Shown here piece by piece: positions 1 to 12,205 of a stretch of DNA of 64,000 nucleotides; position 1 is the stretch's first letter; every line of letters starts with the position of its first letter. The notes under the pieces were generated by a model. That model had not been told where the DNA came from, did not search any database, and was given only the letters and a program-made list of their open reading frames with translations. A program made the position numbers and the translations under genes. Source of the stretch: Acanthornis magna (Eukaryota > Chordata > Aves > Passeriformes > Acanthizidae); contig JAWUZG010000352.1 of NCBI GenBank assembly GCA_036785705.1, positions 1-64,000 of the forward strand, given 5' to 3'.

Positions 1-1256
1 GAAGAAAAGGGGTCCCAGTGACCCCCCGAGCCCCCATCGATACTAACCCCCAGTGAGCTCCCGAAGCCGAGGGAGGGGACAGGAATGACACAGATCTGTA
101 GGGGGGGATGGGGGGGGGGAAAAAAGGGGTCCCAGCCCACCCAGGACCCCCCCGAGCCCCCATCGATAGCAACCCCCAATGACTTGGCGAGGCCGAGGGA
201 GGGGACAGGAATGACACGAGCTCTGGGGGGGGATGGGGGGCTGCAAAAAAAGGGGTCCCAGGACCCCCCCGAGCCCCTATCGACACCAACCCCCACCGAG
301 GCGCCCCCAGTGACCTCCCGAGGCCGAGGAAGGGGACAAGAGTGACATGGAGCTCTTCGGGGGGACTGTGGGACAGGAAAAAAGGGGTCCCAGTGACCCC
401 CCGAGCCCCCATCGATCCCAACCCCCAGTGAGCTCCCGAAGCCGAGGGAGGGGTCAGGAGTGACACAGATCTGTAGGGGGGGATGGGGAGGGAAAAAAGG
501 GGTCCCAGGACCCCCCCCAGAGACCTCCCTAGTGACTCCCCGAGCCCTCATCGACACCAACCCCCACCGAGGAACCCCCCGATGACCTCCCGAGGCCGAG
601 GGAGGGGACAAGAGTGACACGGAGCTCTGGCGGGGGGGTTGTGGGACAGGAAAAAGGGGTCCAGTGACCCCCCGAGCCCCATCGATACTAACCCCCAGTG
701 AGCTCCCGAAGCCGAGGGAGGGGACAGGAATGACACGAGCTCTGGGGGGGATGGGGGGCTGCAAAAAAGGGGTCTCAGGACCCCCCAGTGACCCTCCCGA
801 GCCCTCATCGATACGAACCCCCACCGAGGAGCCCCCAATGACCTCCCGAGGCCGAGGGAGGGGACAAGAGTGACACGGAGCTCTGGGGGGGATGGGGGGC
901 GGAAAAAATGGGGGTCCCAGGACCCCCCCAGAACTCTTATAGATATCAACCCCCAATGACTTGGCGAGGCTGAGGGAGGGGACAAGAGTGACACGGAGCT
1001 CTTCGGGGGGACTGTGGACTGGAAAAAGGGGTCCCAGCCCCCCCAGGACCCCCAGTGACCCCTCATCGATACCAACCCCCACCGAGGCGCCCCCAATGAC
1101 CTCCCGAAGCCGAGGGAGGCGACAAGAGTGACACGGAGCTCTTCGGGGGCTTGTGGGACAGGAAAAAGGGGTCCCAGCCCCCCCCAGGAACCCCCCCGAG
1201 CCCTCATCGAGACCAACCCCCACCGAGGCGCCCCCCAATGACCTCCCGGAGACCAC
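1..1256. repeat. GC-rich minisatellite, unit ~120-150 bp
   Basis: About nine imperfect copies of a unit containing CCCGAGGCCGAGGGAGGGGA, a GACAAGAGTGACACGGAGCTC-like stretch, a G run and AAAAAGGGGTCCCAG. The recurring GCCGAGGGA core appears near 65, 190, 323, 441, 596, 713, 853, 969 and 1110. The array runs off the left edge of the window. Open frames on both strands here are repeat artefacts. Confidence 0.9.
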
Positions 1257-1800
1257 CGCCGGTCCGGGGGACAGCTCCGCCACTCAGGGCCGCAGATCAA
1301 TTCCACAGCCACGGCAAGCGAGTTAATAAATGGAAGCCGAGCAGTTATTATCCGCGCGAACAGCAGGGCCCTTCTTATTTGTCCTAATTAGCGAGACTGA
1401 AATGTCGGAGGAGAGAGGGAGGAGAGGGAGGGAGGGGGGGGGGAGAATATTCAATAAAATCTAAATTATTGAACGGCCGCGAGATTCCGCCATTAGCTCA
1501 GCCATCCTTTACCTCCTTCGAAATGTCAAGCGAGCGCGGGGAGCGAATATTTGCGGCCCTGCCCTTCTGTTCCGCGCGACTGGAGGGCATATTTTAAACA
1601 TATTAAGCGTTCGGAGCACATTCGGCTCCTGATCGTTGTCAAAACACCGCAATTGCCTGGCGATTATTAAGCCGGGGGTATGCAAATGAGCCTCGGCCGC
1701 ACGCGGTGGCGGCGCCGCTGAGGAAATATTTATTTTTTCGGCGCTCCCGAGCCCGCGGGATGTGTTTGCAAAGAGCTCCTCGAAGGCCTGGAGATGTTCA
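1257..1800. promoter_or_regulatory. Candidate conserved noncoding element upstream of HOXB1
   Basis: Unique, non-repetitive sequence between two minisatellites, of mixed composition and with many AT-rich homeodomain-type cores (TTAATAAA, TTATTA, CTAATTAG, ATTTTAAACATATTAAG), an octamer-like ATGCAAATGAG near 1680 and TTGTCAAAAC. This texture is what HOX-cluster regulatory elements look like. No coding potential or splice sites were recognised. Function is inferred from position and motif content only; it could instead belong to the HOXB2 3' flank. Confidence 0.45.
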
Positions 1801-2195
1801 AGCAGCGCTGGGGAATCTCCGAGGAGGAAAAACCCGGGGAGGGTTCGCTTTTCCCGGGAATTCTGCTGTTTTCCGGGAATTTTCCTGTCCGATTTTTAGT
1901 TTTTTTATCCCGTCCCGGTCCTCAGTTCTCCCCCAAAAGCTCCGCTGGAGTCGGGAGGGCAAACCTTCGTTTTGGAACCTCCTGGATCCATCCCCGTTCT
2001 TTTTTATTTCCTCTCCGGGAGGTGAAAACAGAGAGGAAAAACGCGGAGAAATTAAAGATTTCTCCCAGCTCGTCCCTCTGGGTGAGGTTCTCCTCCCCGG
2101 GGCCATCCTGGGCCTGCCGATATCGATAAAGCCGAGCTGCCGATATCGGCGATCGATCAAAGTGTTCATTAATTCGTGCACTTGTTAGGGGCGGG
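1801..2195. other. Unique spacer with a GATATCG/GATCGATC motif cluster
   Basis: Mostly pyrimidine-rich unique sequence. At 2115-2165 the core TGCCGATATCG occurs twice, followed by GCGATCGATCAAAG, which holds a PBX-HOX-like GATCGATC next to a TCF/LEF-like ATCAAAG. No gene seen. Confidence 0.4.
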
Positions 2196-3765
2196 GCCCG
2201 GGTTTGGGATTTGAGTGAATCCCGAGGGGTTTGGGGGGTCCAGAGCACTCCTCGCCCACCCAAAAAAAGATTGAAATGACCCTCGGGATGGGTTGGAGCT
2301 CCTGGAAAAGACCCCTGGGGGTTTAGGGAATGGGGACAGGACCCTGATTTGGGATTTGTGTGAATCCCGAGGGTTTGGGGGGTCCAGACCTCTCCTCTCC
2401 AGCCTCGCCCACCCAAAAAAAAAAAAAAAAAAGATTTAAAGATTTAAATTAAAAGATTAAAATGGAGGTTGGAGCCCTCCTGCCCTGGAAAAGACCCCTG
2501 GGGTTTTAGGGAATGGGGACAGGACCCCGATTTGGGATTTGAGTGAATCCCGAGGGTTCGGGGGGTCCAGACCTCTCCTCTCCCACCGAAAAAAAAATTT
2601 AAATGACCCTCGGGATGGGTTGGAGCTCCTGGAAAAGACCCCTGGGGTTTTAGGGAATGGGGACAGGACCCTGATTTGGGATTTGAATCAATCCCGAGGG
2701 TTTGGAGGATCCAGAGCGCTCCGCTCCCACCCAAAAAAAAAGATTTAAATGACCCTCGGGATGGGTTGGAGCCCCTCCAGCCCTGAAAAGACCCCTGGGT
2801 TTTTAGGGAATGGGGACAGGACCCTGATTTGGGATTTGAGTGAATCCCGGGGGTTCGGGGGGCCCAGAGCGCTCCTCGCCCACCCAAGAAAAAATTTAAA
2901 TGACCCTGGGGGATGGTTGGAGCTCCTGGAAAAGACCCCTGGGGTGTTTAGGGAATGGGGACAGGACCCTGATTTGGGATTTGAATCAATCCCGAGGGTT
3001 CGGGGGGTCCAGACCCCTCCTCCCTCACCGAAAAAAAGATGTAAAGATTTAAATTAAAAGATTAAAATGGAGGTTCGAGCCCCTCCTGCCCTGGAAAAGA
3101 CCCCTGGGGTTTTAGGGAATGGGGACAGGACCCCGATTTGGGATTGAATGAATCCCGAGGGTTTGGGGGGTCCAGACCCCTCCTCGCCCACCCCAAGAAA
3201 AAATTTAAATGACCCTGGGGGATGGGTTCGAGCCCCTCCAGCCCTGAAAAGACCCCTGGGGTTTTAGGGAATGGGGACAGGACCCTGATTTGGGATTTGT
3301 GTGAATCCGAGGGTTCGGGGAGTCCAGGACCCCTCCTCTCCCACCGAAAAAAAAATTTAAATGACCCTGGGGGATGGGTTGGAGCTCCTGGAAAAGACCC
3401 CTGGGGTTTTAGGGATTCGGGACAGGACCCTGATTGGATTTGAATCAATCCCGAGGGTTCGGGGGGTCCAGAGCGCTCCTCGCCCACCCAAATAAAAATT
3501 TAAATGACCCTGGGGGGATGGGTTGGAGCCCCTCCTGCCCTGAAAAGACCCCTGGGGTTTTAGGGAATGGGGACAGGACCCTGATTTGGGATTTGAGTGA
3601 ATCCCGAGGGATTCGGGGGGTCCTGACCTCTCCTCTCCAGCCTCGCCCACCCAAAAAAAAAGATTAAAATATTTAAATTAAAAGATTAAAATGGAGGTTC
3701 GAGCCCCTCCAGCCCTGGAAAGACCCCTGGGTGTTTAGGGAATGGGGACAGGACCCCCCGAGCCC
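2196..3765. repeat. Minisatellite, unit ~145-165 bp
   Basis: About ten copies of a unit built from GGGATGGGTTGGAGC, a CTGGAAAAGACCCCTGGGG block, GGGAATGGGGACAGGACC, GATTTGGGATTTGAGTGAA, TCCCGAGGGTTCGGGGGGTC and a poly-A with AAATTTAAATGACC. GGGGACAGGACC recurs near 2332, 2515, 2660, 2812, 2957, 3121, 3271, 3419, 3567 and 3744. Long reading frames here arise from the repeat. Confidence 0.9.
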
Positions 3766-4290
3766 GCGGGGGAGGAATTCGATCCCTCGGAGGAGTTTGG
3801 GCCACCCTGAAAAGGGAAAAAAGTTAAAAAACGAGAGATTTTCACCCAATTTTCCACTCCGGGAGCTGTTCGGGGGTGGTCCCAACCCTGTCCGGGGGTC
3901 CAGCCGTTCGGGGGACACGGGACACCGCACGGGACCCCAGCCCGGCCCCGGTCCCGAGATAACAATGATTTTATCTTATCCTATCATCTTTCCTTAAAAA
4001 AATTATTGATTTATTTTATTTTTATTTTTCCTGCTGAAATCGCGGTGTTTTTAACTCTTCCGGGCTCCCAAACTCCTCAACATTTCCTGATTTTTCTCTT
4101 TCTTTCCCCTCTCGGTGTTTTTTTTTTTAATCCTCAAATCGGCCCCGAGTTTCCCCGGCGGGGCCATAAATCAATGATTTATCAATCGCTGACAATTCCC
4201 TTTTGGTGATTCCCAAATCCTCGGCTCGATCAATCACTCCGCGGGAGCCGCGGGTGACATTTCTGACGCGAGGCACAAACTTTGGATTGA
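3766..4290. other. Unique AT-richer spacer
   Basis: Non-repetitive sequence with homeodomain-like AT motifs (ATCAATGATTTATCAATCG at 4170-4190, TTATTGATTTA near 4003). Nothing gene-like is visible. It may hold regulatory sites, but this is not demonstrable from one sequence. Confidence 0.4.
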
Positions 4291-4300
4291 ATTCTCCCCC

Positions 4301-4349
<49 letters not shown>

Positions 4350-4905
4350 AAGGCTCTCCAAGGCAAAAAAAAAAAACCAAACACCCCCCCCAAAAAAATT
4401 CCCCCCCCCCAAAAAAACCAAAAACAAAAACCCCCCAAAAAAACCAACAAAAAAACCTAAAAACCCTCCAAAAAAACAAACAAAGAAAAAACCTCCAAAA
4501 AACAAACAAACAAAAAAACCCCAAAACCCCAAAAAAGAAAAAAAATCCCACCCAAACCCCCCCAAAAAACAAACAAAAAAAAACCCCAAAAAAACCCCAA
4601 AAAAACCTCCAAAAACCAAAAAAACCCCAAAAAAGCCCCCCCAAAAAAAAACCCACCCAAAAAACCCCCCATAAAACAAAAAAAAAACCAAAAAACCCCC
4701 AAAAAAACCCTCCAAAAAACCAAAAACCCAAAAAAAACCCCCCCCAAAAAAAAACCCGAAAAACCCCCAAAAAAACCCTCCAAAAACAAAACAAACCCCC
4801 CCCCCAAAAAAAAAAAAAAAAAAAAAAAAAGACCAAAACAAAACAAACAAAAAAAAAAAAAAAAAAAACAACCGAAAACCCCAAAAAACTCTCCAAAAAC
4901 CAAAA
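4291..4905. repeat. A-rich/C-rich low-complexity tract
   Basis: A poly-A run of about 40 nt, then irregular CCAAAAAACCCCC-type sequence to about 4900. The apparent Phe/Gly-rich proteins on the minus strand are translations of this tract. Confidence 0.9.
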
Positions 4906-5019
4906 AAACTTTTTCGGGTTTGGGGAAAAGATTCTTGGGAAAAGATTCCTTACGGGAAGAGTTCCCATAAATTTCCTTTGGAAAAAGTCTGTCCCGTGCC
5001 AGGAGAAGGATTTAAAAGA

Positions 5020-5460
5020 AAAAAATTGAAGATTTGAAATGAAGATCTGAAATAAAAGTTCCAAATGAAGATTTGAAATGAAGATTTGAAATGAAGATTT
5101 AAAATGAAGATTTGAAATAAAAGTTCCAAATGAAGATTTGAAATGAAGATTCGAAATGAAGATTCGAAATTAAGATTTGAAATTAAGATTTGAAATGAAG
5201 ATTTGAAATGAAGATTTGAAATGAAGATTTAAAATGAAGATTTGAAATAAAAGTTCCAATGAAGATTGAAATGAAGATTCGAAATGAAGATTCGAAATTA
5301 AGATTTGAAATTAAGATTTGAAATGAAGATTTGAAATCGAGGTTCAAACGAAGATTTAAAGGAAGATTCGAAATAAAAACTGAAAGCGAAGGTTTTAAAG
5401 TGAAGATTCGGAACAAATATTTAAAATAAAGATTTTAAATGAAGTTTTAAAATAAAAGTT
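5020..5460. repeat. Tandem repeat, unit ~14 bp (GAAGATTTGAAAT)
   Basis: Near-perfect repeats of GAAGATTTGAAAT with variants GAAGATTCGAAAT and AAAGTTCCAAAT. A longer block (5062-5170) is repeated at about 5200-5310, so higher-order duplication has occurred. Confidence 0.9.
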
Positions 5461-7050
5461 TAGAATTGAGATTCAAAATAAAGATTCAAAATAAGATTAA
5501 AATATTTAAATAAAAATTTAAAGTAAAGATGCTTCCATAGGGTTGAAACACGAGTGGGGCTCTCCACAGATTCAAAATAAAGATTTAAAATATTTTAAAT
5601 AAAGATTTAAAGGAAAGATGCTTCCATAGAGTTGAAACACGAGCGGGGTTGGCCCATGGATTCAAAATAGAGATTTAAAATAAAGAGAAAAAATATTTAA
5701 AATAAAAATTTAAAGTAAAGATGCTTCCATAGAGTTGAAACACGAGCGGGGTTGGCCCACAGATTCAAAATAAAGATTTAAAATAAAGATTAAAAACATT
5801 TAAAATAAAGATTTAAAATAAAGATGCTTCCATAGGGTTGAAACACGAGTGGGCTCTCCCACATACTCAAAATAAAGATTTAAAATAAAGATTAAAAATA
5901 TTTAAAATAAAAATTTAAAGTAAAGATGCTTCCATAGGTTTGAAACACGAGCGGGATTGGCCCACAGATTCAAAATAAAGATTTAAAATAAAGATTAAAA
6001 ACATTTAAAATAAAGATTTAAAGTAAAGATGTTTCCATAGGGTTGAAACACGAGCGGGGCTCTCCCACATATTCAAAATAAAGATTCAAAATACAGATTT
6101 AAAATATTTAAAATAAAGATTTAAAATAAAGATGCTTCCATAGGGTTGAAACATGAGCGGGGCTCTCCCACAGATTCAAATTAGAGATTTAAAATATTTA
6201 AATTAAAGATTTAAAGTAAAGATGCTCCCATAGGTTGAAACAAGAGCGGGGTTGGCCCACAGATTCAAAATAGAGATTTAAAATATTTAAAATAAAAATT
6301 TAAAGTAATGATGCTTCCATAGGGTTGAAACACGAGTGGGGCCTCTCCCACAGATTCAAAATAAAGATTTAAAATAAAGAGTAAAAACATTTAAAATAAA
6401 AATTTAAAGATGCTTCCATAGGGTTGAAACAAGAGCGGGGTTCTCCCACATATTCAAAATAGAGATTTAAAATATTTAAAATAAAGATTTAAAATATTTA
6501 AAAAAATATTTAAAGTAAAGATGCTTCCATAGAGTTGAAACAAGAGCAGGGGTTCTCCCACAGATTCAAATTAGAGATTTAAAATATTTAAAATAAAGAT
6601 TTAAAATAAAGAGAAAAAATATTTAAAATAAAAATTTAAAGTAAAGATGCTTCCATAGAGTTGAAACACGAGCGGGGTTGGCCCACAGATTCAAAATAAA
6701 GATTTAAAATAAAGATTAAAAACATTTAAAATAAAGATTTAAAGTAAAGATGTTTCCATAGGGTTGAAACACGAGTGGGGCTCTCCCACATACTCAAAAT
6801 AAAGATTTAAAATAAAGATTAAAAATATTTAAAATAAAAATTTAAAGTAAAGATGCTTCCATAGAGTTGAAACACGAGCGGGGTTCTCCCACAGATTCAA
6901 AATAGAGATTTAAAAATATTTAAAATAAAAATTTAAAATAAAGACACTTCCATAGGGTTGAAACAAGGGCGGGGCTCTCCCACAAATTCAAAATAAAGAT
7001 TAAAAATATTTAAAATAAAGATTTAAAGTAAAGACGCTTCCATGGGGTTG
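5461..7050. repeat. Minisatellite, unit ~100 bp, 16 copies
   Basis: Each unit has a GC-containing core (GATGCTTCCATAGGGTTGAA followed by ACACGAGCGGGGCTCTCCCA) and an AT-rich part (AATAAAGATTTAAAAT runs). The TTCCATAG core starts near 5530, 5622, 5726, 5827, 5928, 6033, 6136, 6227, 6314, 6413, 6524, 6648, 6748, 6856, 6948 and 7039. The AT part resembles the preceding 14-bp array, suggesting the two grew from a common seed. Confidence 0.9.
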
Positions 7051-7365
7051 AAAGATGATTTCAAATGAAGATTTAAAGGTTGGACCCCTTTTTTTTTTGG
7101 GATTTAGGGCCCAGGTGATCCCACTCGGGAATTTTGGGGACGGAGGGGACAAGGCCGCGGTGGCTTTGGTGACACCGAGGGGTCCCCACCCCCAAAATTC
7201 CGCCCCCAACCCCTCCCCCACCCCAGCCCGAGGTTGGGGACACCCCGGGGGCTCCGGGAATTGCTGGGATGGGAAAATCCGCGGGGTTGGGGAACTGAAA
7301 AAGCTCAGATTCCCCCGGAAATCAAAGGGAATTTCTCGCCCTCTGATTTTCGTCCGTTCCCAAAT
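7051..7365. other. Short unique GC-rich spacer
   Basis: Unique sequence between arrays, including a C-rich stretch at 7170-7230. No gene, RNA or clear regulatory motif recognised. Confidence 0.4.
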
Positions 7366-7765
7366 ATTTCACTTTGATATTTGGCTTTGATTTTCGGCTT
7401 TGATATTTCGCTTTGATTTTTGGTTTTGATTTTTGGTTTTGATTTTTGGTTTTATTTCTGGTTTTGATTTTTGTTTTTGATACTTGGTTTTGATATTCGG
7501 TTTTGATATTTGGCTTGATATTCAGTTTTGATATTTGGTTTTGATATTTGGCTTTGATATTTGGCTTTGATTTCTGGCTTTGATATTTGCTTTGATATTT
7601 GGCTTTGATATTTGGTTTTGATTTTGGCTTTGATTTTTGGTTTGATTCTTGGCTTTGATTTTTGGTTTTGATTTTTGCTTTGATATTTGGTTTTGATTTC
7701 TGGTTTTGATTCTTGGCTTTGATATTTGGCTTTGATATTTGGCTTTGATTTTGGTTTTGATCCCC
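7366..7765. repeat. Tandem repeat, unit ~12-13 bp (TTTGATATTTGGC)
   Basis: Alternating TTTGATTTTTGG and TTTGATATTTGGC units. The Lys/Asn/Gln-rich minus-strand open frames are artefacts of this array. Confidence 0.9.
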
Positions 7766-7799
7766 AAAGTGCAGTTTGAGAGGAGAAATCATTCCTCGC

Positions 7800-8545
7800 A
7801 TTTAAACGCGAGATATCCGTTTAATCGTGATATATCCAATTAATGTGATATATCCCTTTAATCGCGATATATCCATTTAAATGTGATATATCAATTTAAT
7901 TGTGATATATCCATTTAAATGCGATCTGTCCGTTTAAATGAGATATATCAATTTAATCGCGATATATCAATTTAATCGCGATATATCCATTTAAATGAGA
8001 TATATCAATTTAATCGCGATATATCCATTTAAATGTGATCTATCAATTTAATTGTGATATATCAATTTAATCGCGATCTGTCCGTTTAAATGAGATATAT
8101 CAATTTAATCGCGATATATCCATTTAAATGTGACCTATCAATTTAATTGTGATAGATCCATTTAATCGCGATCTGTCCGTTTAAATGAGATATATCAATT
8201 TAATCGCGATATATCCATTTAAATGTGATCTATCAATTTAATCGCGATCTATCCATTTAAATGAGATATATCATTTAATCGCGATCTATCCATTTAAATG
8301 TTGATCTATCAATTTAATTGTGATATATCCATTTAATCGCGATCCGTCCGTTTAAATGGAATATATCAATTTAATCTCGATATATCAATTTAATCGCGAT
8401 ATATCCATTTAAATGTGATCTATCAATTTAATTGTGATATATCCATTTAAACGCGATCTGTCCGTTTAAATGAGGATATATCGATTTAATCGCGATATAG
8501 CCATTTAATCGCGATCTAGCATTTAAACGAGATCCATCCACTTCA
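7800..8545. repeat. Tandem repeat, unit ~19-20 bp (ATTTAATCGCGATATATCC)
   Basis: Around 37 copies of a 19-20 bp unit with variants ATTTAAATGTGATCTATCA and ATTTAATTGTGATATATCC. The GCGATATATC portion is partly self-complementary. It decays gradually into the unique block after 8545. Confidence 0.9.
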
Positions 8546-9262
8546 ATGAGGCGCGCCCATTTAAAGGCCATTTTTCCATTTAAACGAAATACGAGAGGCA
8601 CTCCTGGCGCCGAATCAGAAATCGATTTCTCTCGCGAGGGGAGCGGCGAGAGAGTCACTTCGAATGTTTTGCATTCAGAGAGTTTCGGAAGGCGTTGGCA
8701 GCCTGAAATATTCCCATTCGGAGCCTCTCAGAATCCGCAAATAAATAAATAATGGGATAAGTGAATTTTTTAAAAAATCTCTTTTTTTTTAATAGGGAAA
8801 GATGGGAGTTGTGAATTTTTTAAACTTGAGTTTACTCCGAGCGGGGATTGCAAGGAAAACTCGATTTTGCGGAAACTTGAGGAAAACTCGAGGAATTTCC
8901 TCCATCCCTTGAAAAGATTGAAACCCGGGGGTGGAAATTTCCCAACAAACTCTCCCCAACGCCGAACCCGAGTTGGCCTTTCCGAGTGAACTTTTGGCCC
9001 GGCTGGGAGAGAGGCGAGAGGAGCCTGGCGGTGCTGCCGGGAGCGTGGCCGAGCAGTAAATATCCTGACAAGTAACAAATGACTGTGGGCGTCGGATTGT
9101 TGGGTGCTCTTGTCTCCCTTCTGCCGACAAGTAAATAAATGTTGCCTACCTATGTTCCCATTCTCTGAGCGCCGCCTCGGCCCGGGCTCCTCCTCCTCCT
9201 CCTCCTCCTCCTCCTCCTCCTCTTCCTCCTCCTCAAACTCCTGATCGGGCCTGGAGACACGG
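8546..9262. promoter_or_regulatory. Candidate conserved noncoding block upstream of HOXB1
   Basis: A roughly 700 bp unique island between two minisatellites, about 3.3-4 kb 5' of HOXB1. It includes GTAAATATCCTGACAAGTAA near 9056, AAGTAAATAAATGTTGCC near 9129, a DR1-like nuclear-receptor pattern on the minus strand (GGCCAAAAGTTCA, 8987-8999) and a (CTC)n run at 9188-9236. The enhancer assignment is inferred from uniqueness and position; no alignment was possible. Confidence 0.4.
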
Positions 9263-9289
9263 CCGGGCCGAGATGGAATGGGCAGAGCG

Positions 9290-10530
9290 GAGTTTAGTGT
9301 CCCAAAATTGGTTAAAGTCCTAAAAAAATAGCGTGGGTGTGGTGAAAGTGAGATTGATATGCTGGAGTTGGTCAGAGCCGCCTGAAAAAACGGTCTGGGT
9401 GAGGTAAAGATGAGCTTGATGCCCGAAAATTGCTCAAAAGCTCTAAAAAAATAGCGTGGGTGTGGTGAAATTGAGATTAATATCCTGGAGTCGGTCAGAA
9501 CCGCCTGAAAAACGGTCTGGGTATGGTGAAGTTGGGCTTGATGTCCTAAAATTGCTCAAAAGCACTAAAAAAACAGTCTGGGTATGGTGAAACTGAGATT
9601 AATATCCTGGAGTTGGTCAGAACCGCCTGAAAAACGGTCTGGTGCGGTAAAGATGAGCTTGATGTCTGGAATTGCTCAAAAGCACTAAAAAGCAGCGTGG
9701 GTATGGTGAAACTGAGATTGATATCCTGGAGTTGGTCAGAACCGCCTGAAAAACGGTCTGGGTATGGTGAAGTTGGGCTTGATGTCCTAAAATTGCTCAA
9801 AAGCACTAAAAAAACAGTCTGGGTATGGTGAAACTGAGATTAATATCCTGGAGTTGCTTAAGAGCCCTAAAATGCAGCCTGGGCATGGTAAAGATGAGCT
9901 TGATGTCCTAAAATTGCTCAAAAGCTCTAAAAACAGCGTGGGTATGGTGAAATTGAGATTAATATCCTGGAGTTGGTCAGAACCTTCTGGAAAACGGTCT
10001 GGGTGAGGTAAAGATGAGCTTGATGTCCTGGAATTGCTCAAAAGCTCTAAAAAACAGCGTGGGTATGGTGAAACTGAGATTAATATCCTGGAGTTGGTCA
10101 GAACCTCCTGAAAAACGGTCTGGGTATGGTGAAGTTGGGCTTGATGTCCTAAAATTGCTCAGAAACTCTAAAAAACAGTCTGGGTATGGTGAAACTGAGA
10201 TAAATATCCTGGAGTTGCTTAAAGAGCTCTAAAATGCAGCCTGGGCGCGGCAAAGATGAGCTTGACGTCCTAAAATTGCTCAAAAGCTCTAAAAACAGCG
10301 TGGGTATGGCGAAATTGAGATTAATATCCTGGAGTTGGTCAGAACCGCCTGAAAAACGGTCTGGGTGCGGTAAAGATGAGCTTGATGTCCTGGAATTGCT
10401 CAAAGCTCTAAAAAACAGTCTGGGCTTGGTGAAATTGAGATTAATATCCTAGAGTTGGTCAGAACGTCCTGAAAAACTGTCTGGGTATGGTGAAGTTGGG
10501 CTTGATGTCCCAGAATTGCTCAAAAACCCT
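9290..10530. repeat. Minisatellite, ~59 bp unit in ~118 bp dimers
   Basis: Two related ~59 bp subunits alternate. Subunit A has GTGAAACTGAGATTAATATC, CTGGAGTTGGTCAGAACC and GCCTGAAAAACGGTCTGGG. Subunit B has GATGAGCTTGATGTCC, AAAATTGCTCAAAAGC and a CTAAAAAACAG tail. Over 20 subunits are visible. Confidence 0.9.
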
Positions 10531-11610
10531 AAAAAACAAGGAAAGCTGAGTTTGGTGTCGCAGAATTGCTCAAAAGCACTAAAAAAAAAAAAAAAAGCAA
10601 AGCTGAGCTTAGTGTCCCAGAATTGGTCAAAACACTAAAAAACCAGCCCGCCAAGGCAGAGCCGAGCTTAATGTCCTAGATTTGGTTAAAAGCCCTAAAA
10701 AACCAGCAAATCCGAGCTTAATGTCCCAGAATTGGTTAAACTCCCTAAAAAGCTACCAAAGCCGAGCTTAGTGTCCCAGAATTGTCTAAACCCCCTAAAA
10801 AAAAACAGCAAAACCGACCTTAATGTCCCAGAATTGGTTAAACGCCCTAAAAAGCCACCAAAGCCGAGTTTTAATGCCCTAGATTTGGTTTAAACCCCCT
10901 AAAAAACACCAAAGCCGAGCTTAATGTCCTAGAATTGGTTAAAACGCCCTAAAAAACAGCAAAGCCGAGCTTAGTGTCCCAGAATTGGTCAAAACCACTA
11001 AAAAACCAGCCGGCCAAGGCAGAGCCGAGCTTAACGTCCTAGATTTGGTTAAAAGCCCTAAAAAACAGCAAATCCGAGCTTAATGTCCAGATTTGGTAAA
11101 ACGCCCTAAAAAACAGCAAAGCCGAGCTTAGTGTCCCAGAATTGGTTAAACGTCCTAATAGAAGCAGTAAATCCGAGCTTAATGTCCCAGAACTGGCTAA
11201 CCCCCCCAAAAACCAGCAAAGCTGAGCTTAATGTCCCAGAATTGGTCAAAACCACTAAAAAAACACCAAAGCCGAGGTTAGTGTCCCAGAATTGCCTAAA
11301 GCCCCTAAAAAAACAGCAAAACCGAACTTAATGTCCCAGAATTGGTTAAACGCCCTAATAAGAGCAGTAAATCCGAGTTTAATGTCCCAGAATTGATTAA
11401 ACCCCCCAAAACCAGCAAAGATGAGCTTAGTGTCCCAGAATTTGTCAAAACCACTAAAAAACCACCAAAGCCGAGTTTGGCGTCCCAGAATTGGTTAAAC
11501 GCCCTAAAAAAACCAGCAAAGCCGAGCTTAGTGTCCCAGAATTGGTCAAAACCACTAAAAAACCACCAAGCCGAGCTTAGTGTCCCAGAGTGGCTCCAAC
11601 CTCCCCAAAA
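10531..11610. repeat. Minisatellite, ~50-57 bp unit related to the previous array
   Basis: About 20 copies of GCAAAGCCGAGCTTAGTGTC, CCAGAATTGGTTAAA and CCCTAAAAAACCA. The order of motifs (AGCTT.ATGTCC, GAATTG, CTAAAAA) matches subunit B of the array to the left, so both arrays probably share an ancestor but have homogenised separately. Confidence 0.9.
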
Positions 11611-12205
11611 TCGGTGTTCTTAGGGATGGATGGCACACCCCGAGCTGGGCACAGGGATCAGGTTCAGTTCCGTTCCGGGAATTTCCAGGCCGGGCCTGGC
11701 GCGGCTCAACAAAAGCCGTTCTGTCTCCCCGATAACTTTATTTGGCTGCCTAATTAGAATATTGATCTAATTACGGTGCTTTTAAGCCCCGGCGCAAAGC
11801 CCGCGTTGGAAAATTAAAGTGAAAACGGAGAGGAGTTGTTTTTTTTTTTTTTTTTATTATTGCTTTTTCTCTCAGGAGATTTTAGCGGATTCCTCATCCC
11901 GGAAAACGCCGGAAAAGTTTCCAGATGAATCAAAGAGCATCCTTTTGTTTTTATGCGGCCGTCACACCTCCCCTGTCCCCTTTCCCCCTTTTCTTTCTCT
12001 CACATCGGGGGGAAAAAACAAAAAAAAAATCCTTTTTAAGTCGGGGCGAGGGGAAGTTCTGCCGAAATGGCATAACTCGGGGGCCTTTTTAGCACTTAAA
12101 ACACTCGCGGAGAATTCCAATTCTTCCCGAATCCCCCCCTCCCAACCTCCCGGTGCTCTCTTTGAAAGTCTTTTGAGGGAAAAGATTTTTGACGCGCCGT
12201 GTTGT
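11611..12205 (+). promoter_or_regulatory. HOXB1 upstream regulatory region
   Basis: Unique sequence directly 5' of the autoregulatory enhancer. It holds two TAATTA homeodomain cores (11751-11756 and 11768-11773) in an AT-rich stretch with GATAACTTTATTTGGC, and a minus-strand T-box octamer AGGTGTGA (TCACACCT, 11962-11969). Vertebrate HOXB1 upstream regions are known to carry r4 and r3/r5 control elements. Which of these is present cannot be decided from this sequence alone. Confidence 0.5.

Noticed and set aside
5461..7050. CRISPR-like array of regularly spaced repeats
   Set aside because: Repeat and 'spacer' parts are both repeated, the unit is ~100 bp, and the DNA is a vertebrate nuclear genome. 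It is a minisatellite.
8987..8999. DR1 nuclear receptor site (GGCCAAAAGTTCA) as the HOXB1 5' retinoid repressor
   Set aside because: The known 5' HOXB1 element is of DR2 type, and one half-site here is poor, so I only list it as a motif within the unique block.
1..12205. HOXB2 coding exon in the left part
   Set aside because: HOXB2 should lie upstream on the same strand, but no homeodomain (WFQNRR) or HOXB2 N-terminus is readable before HOXB1; it probably lies left of the window.
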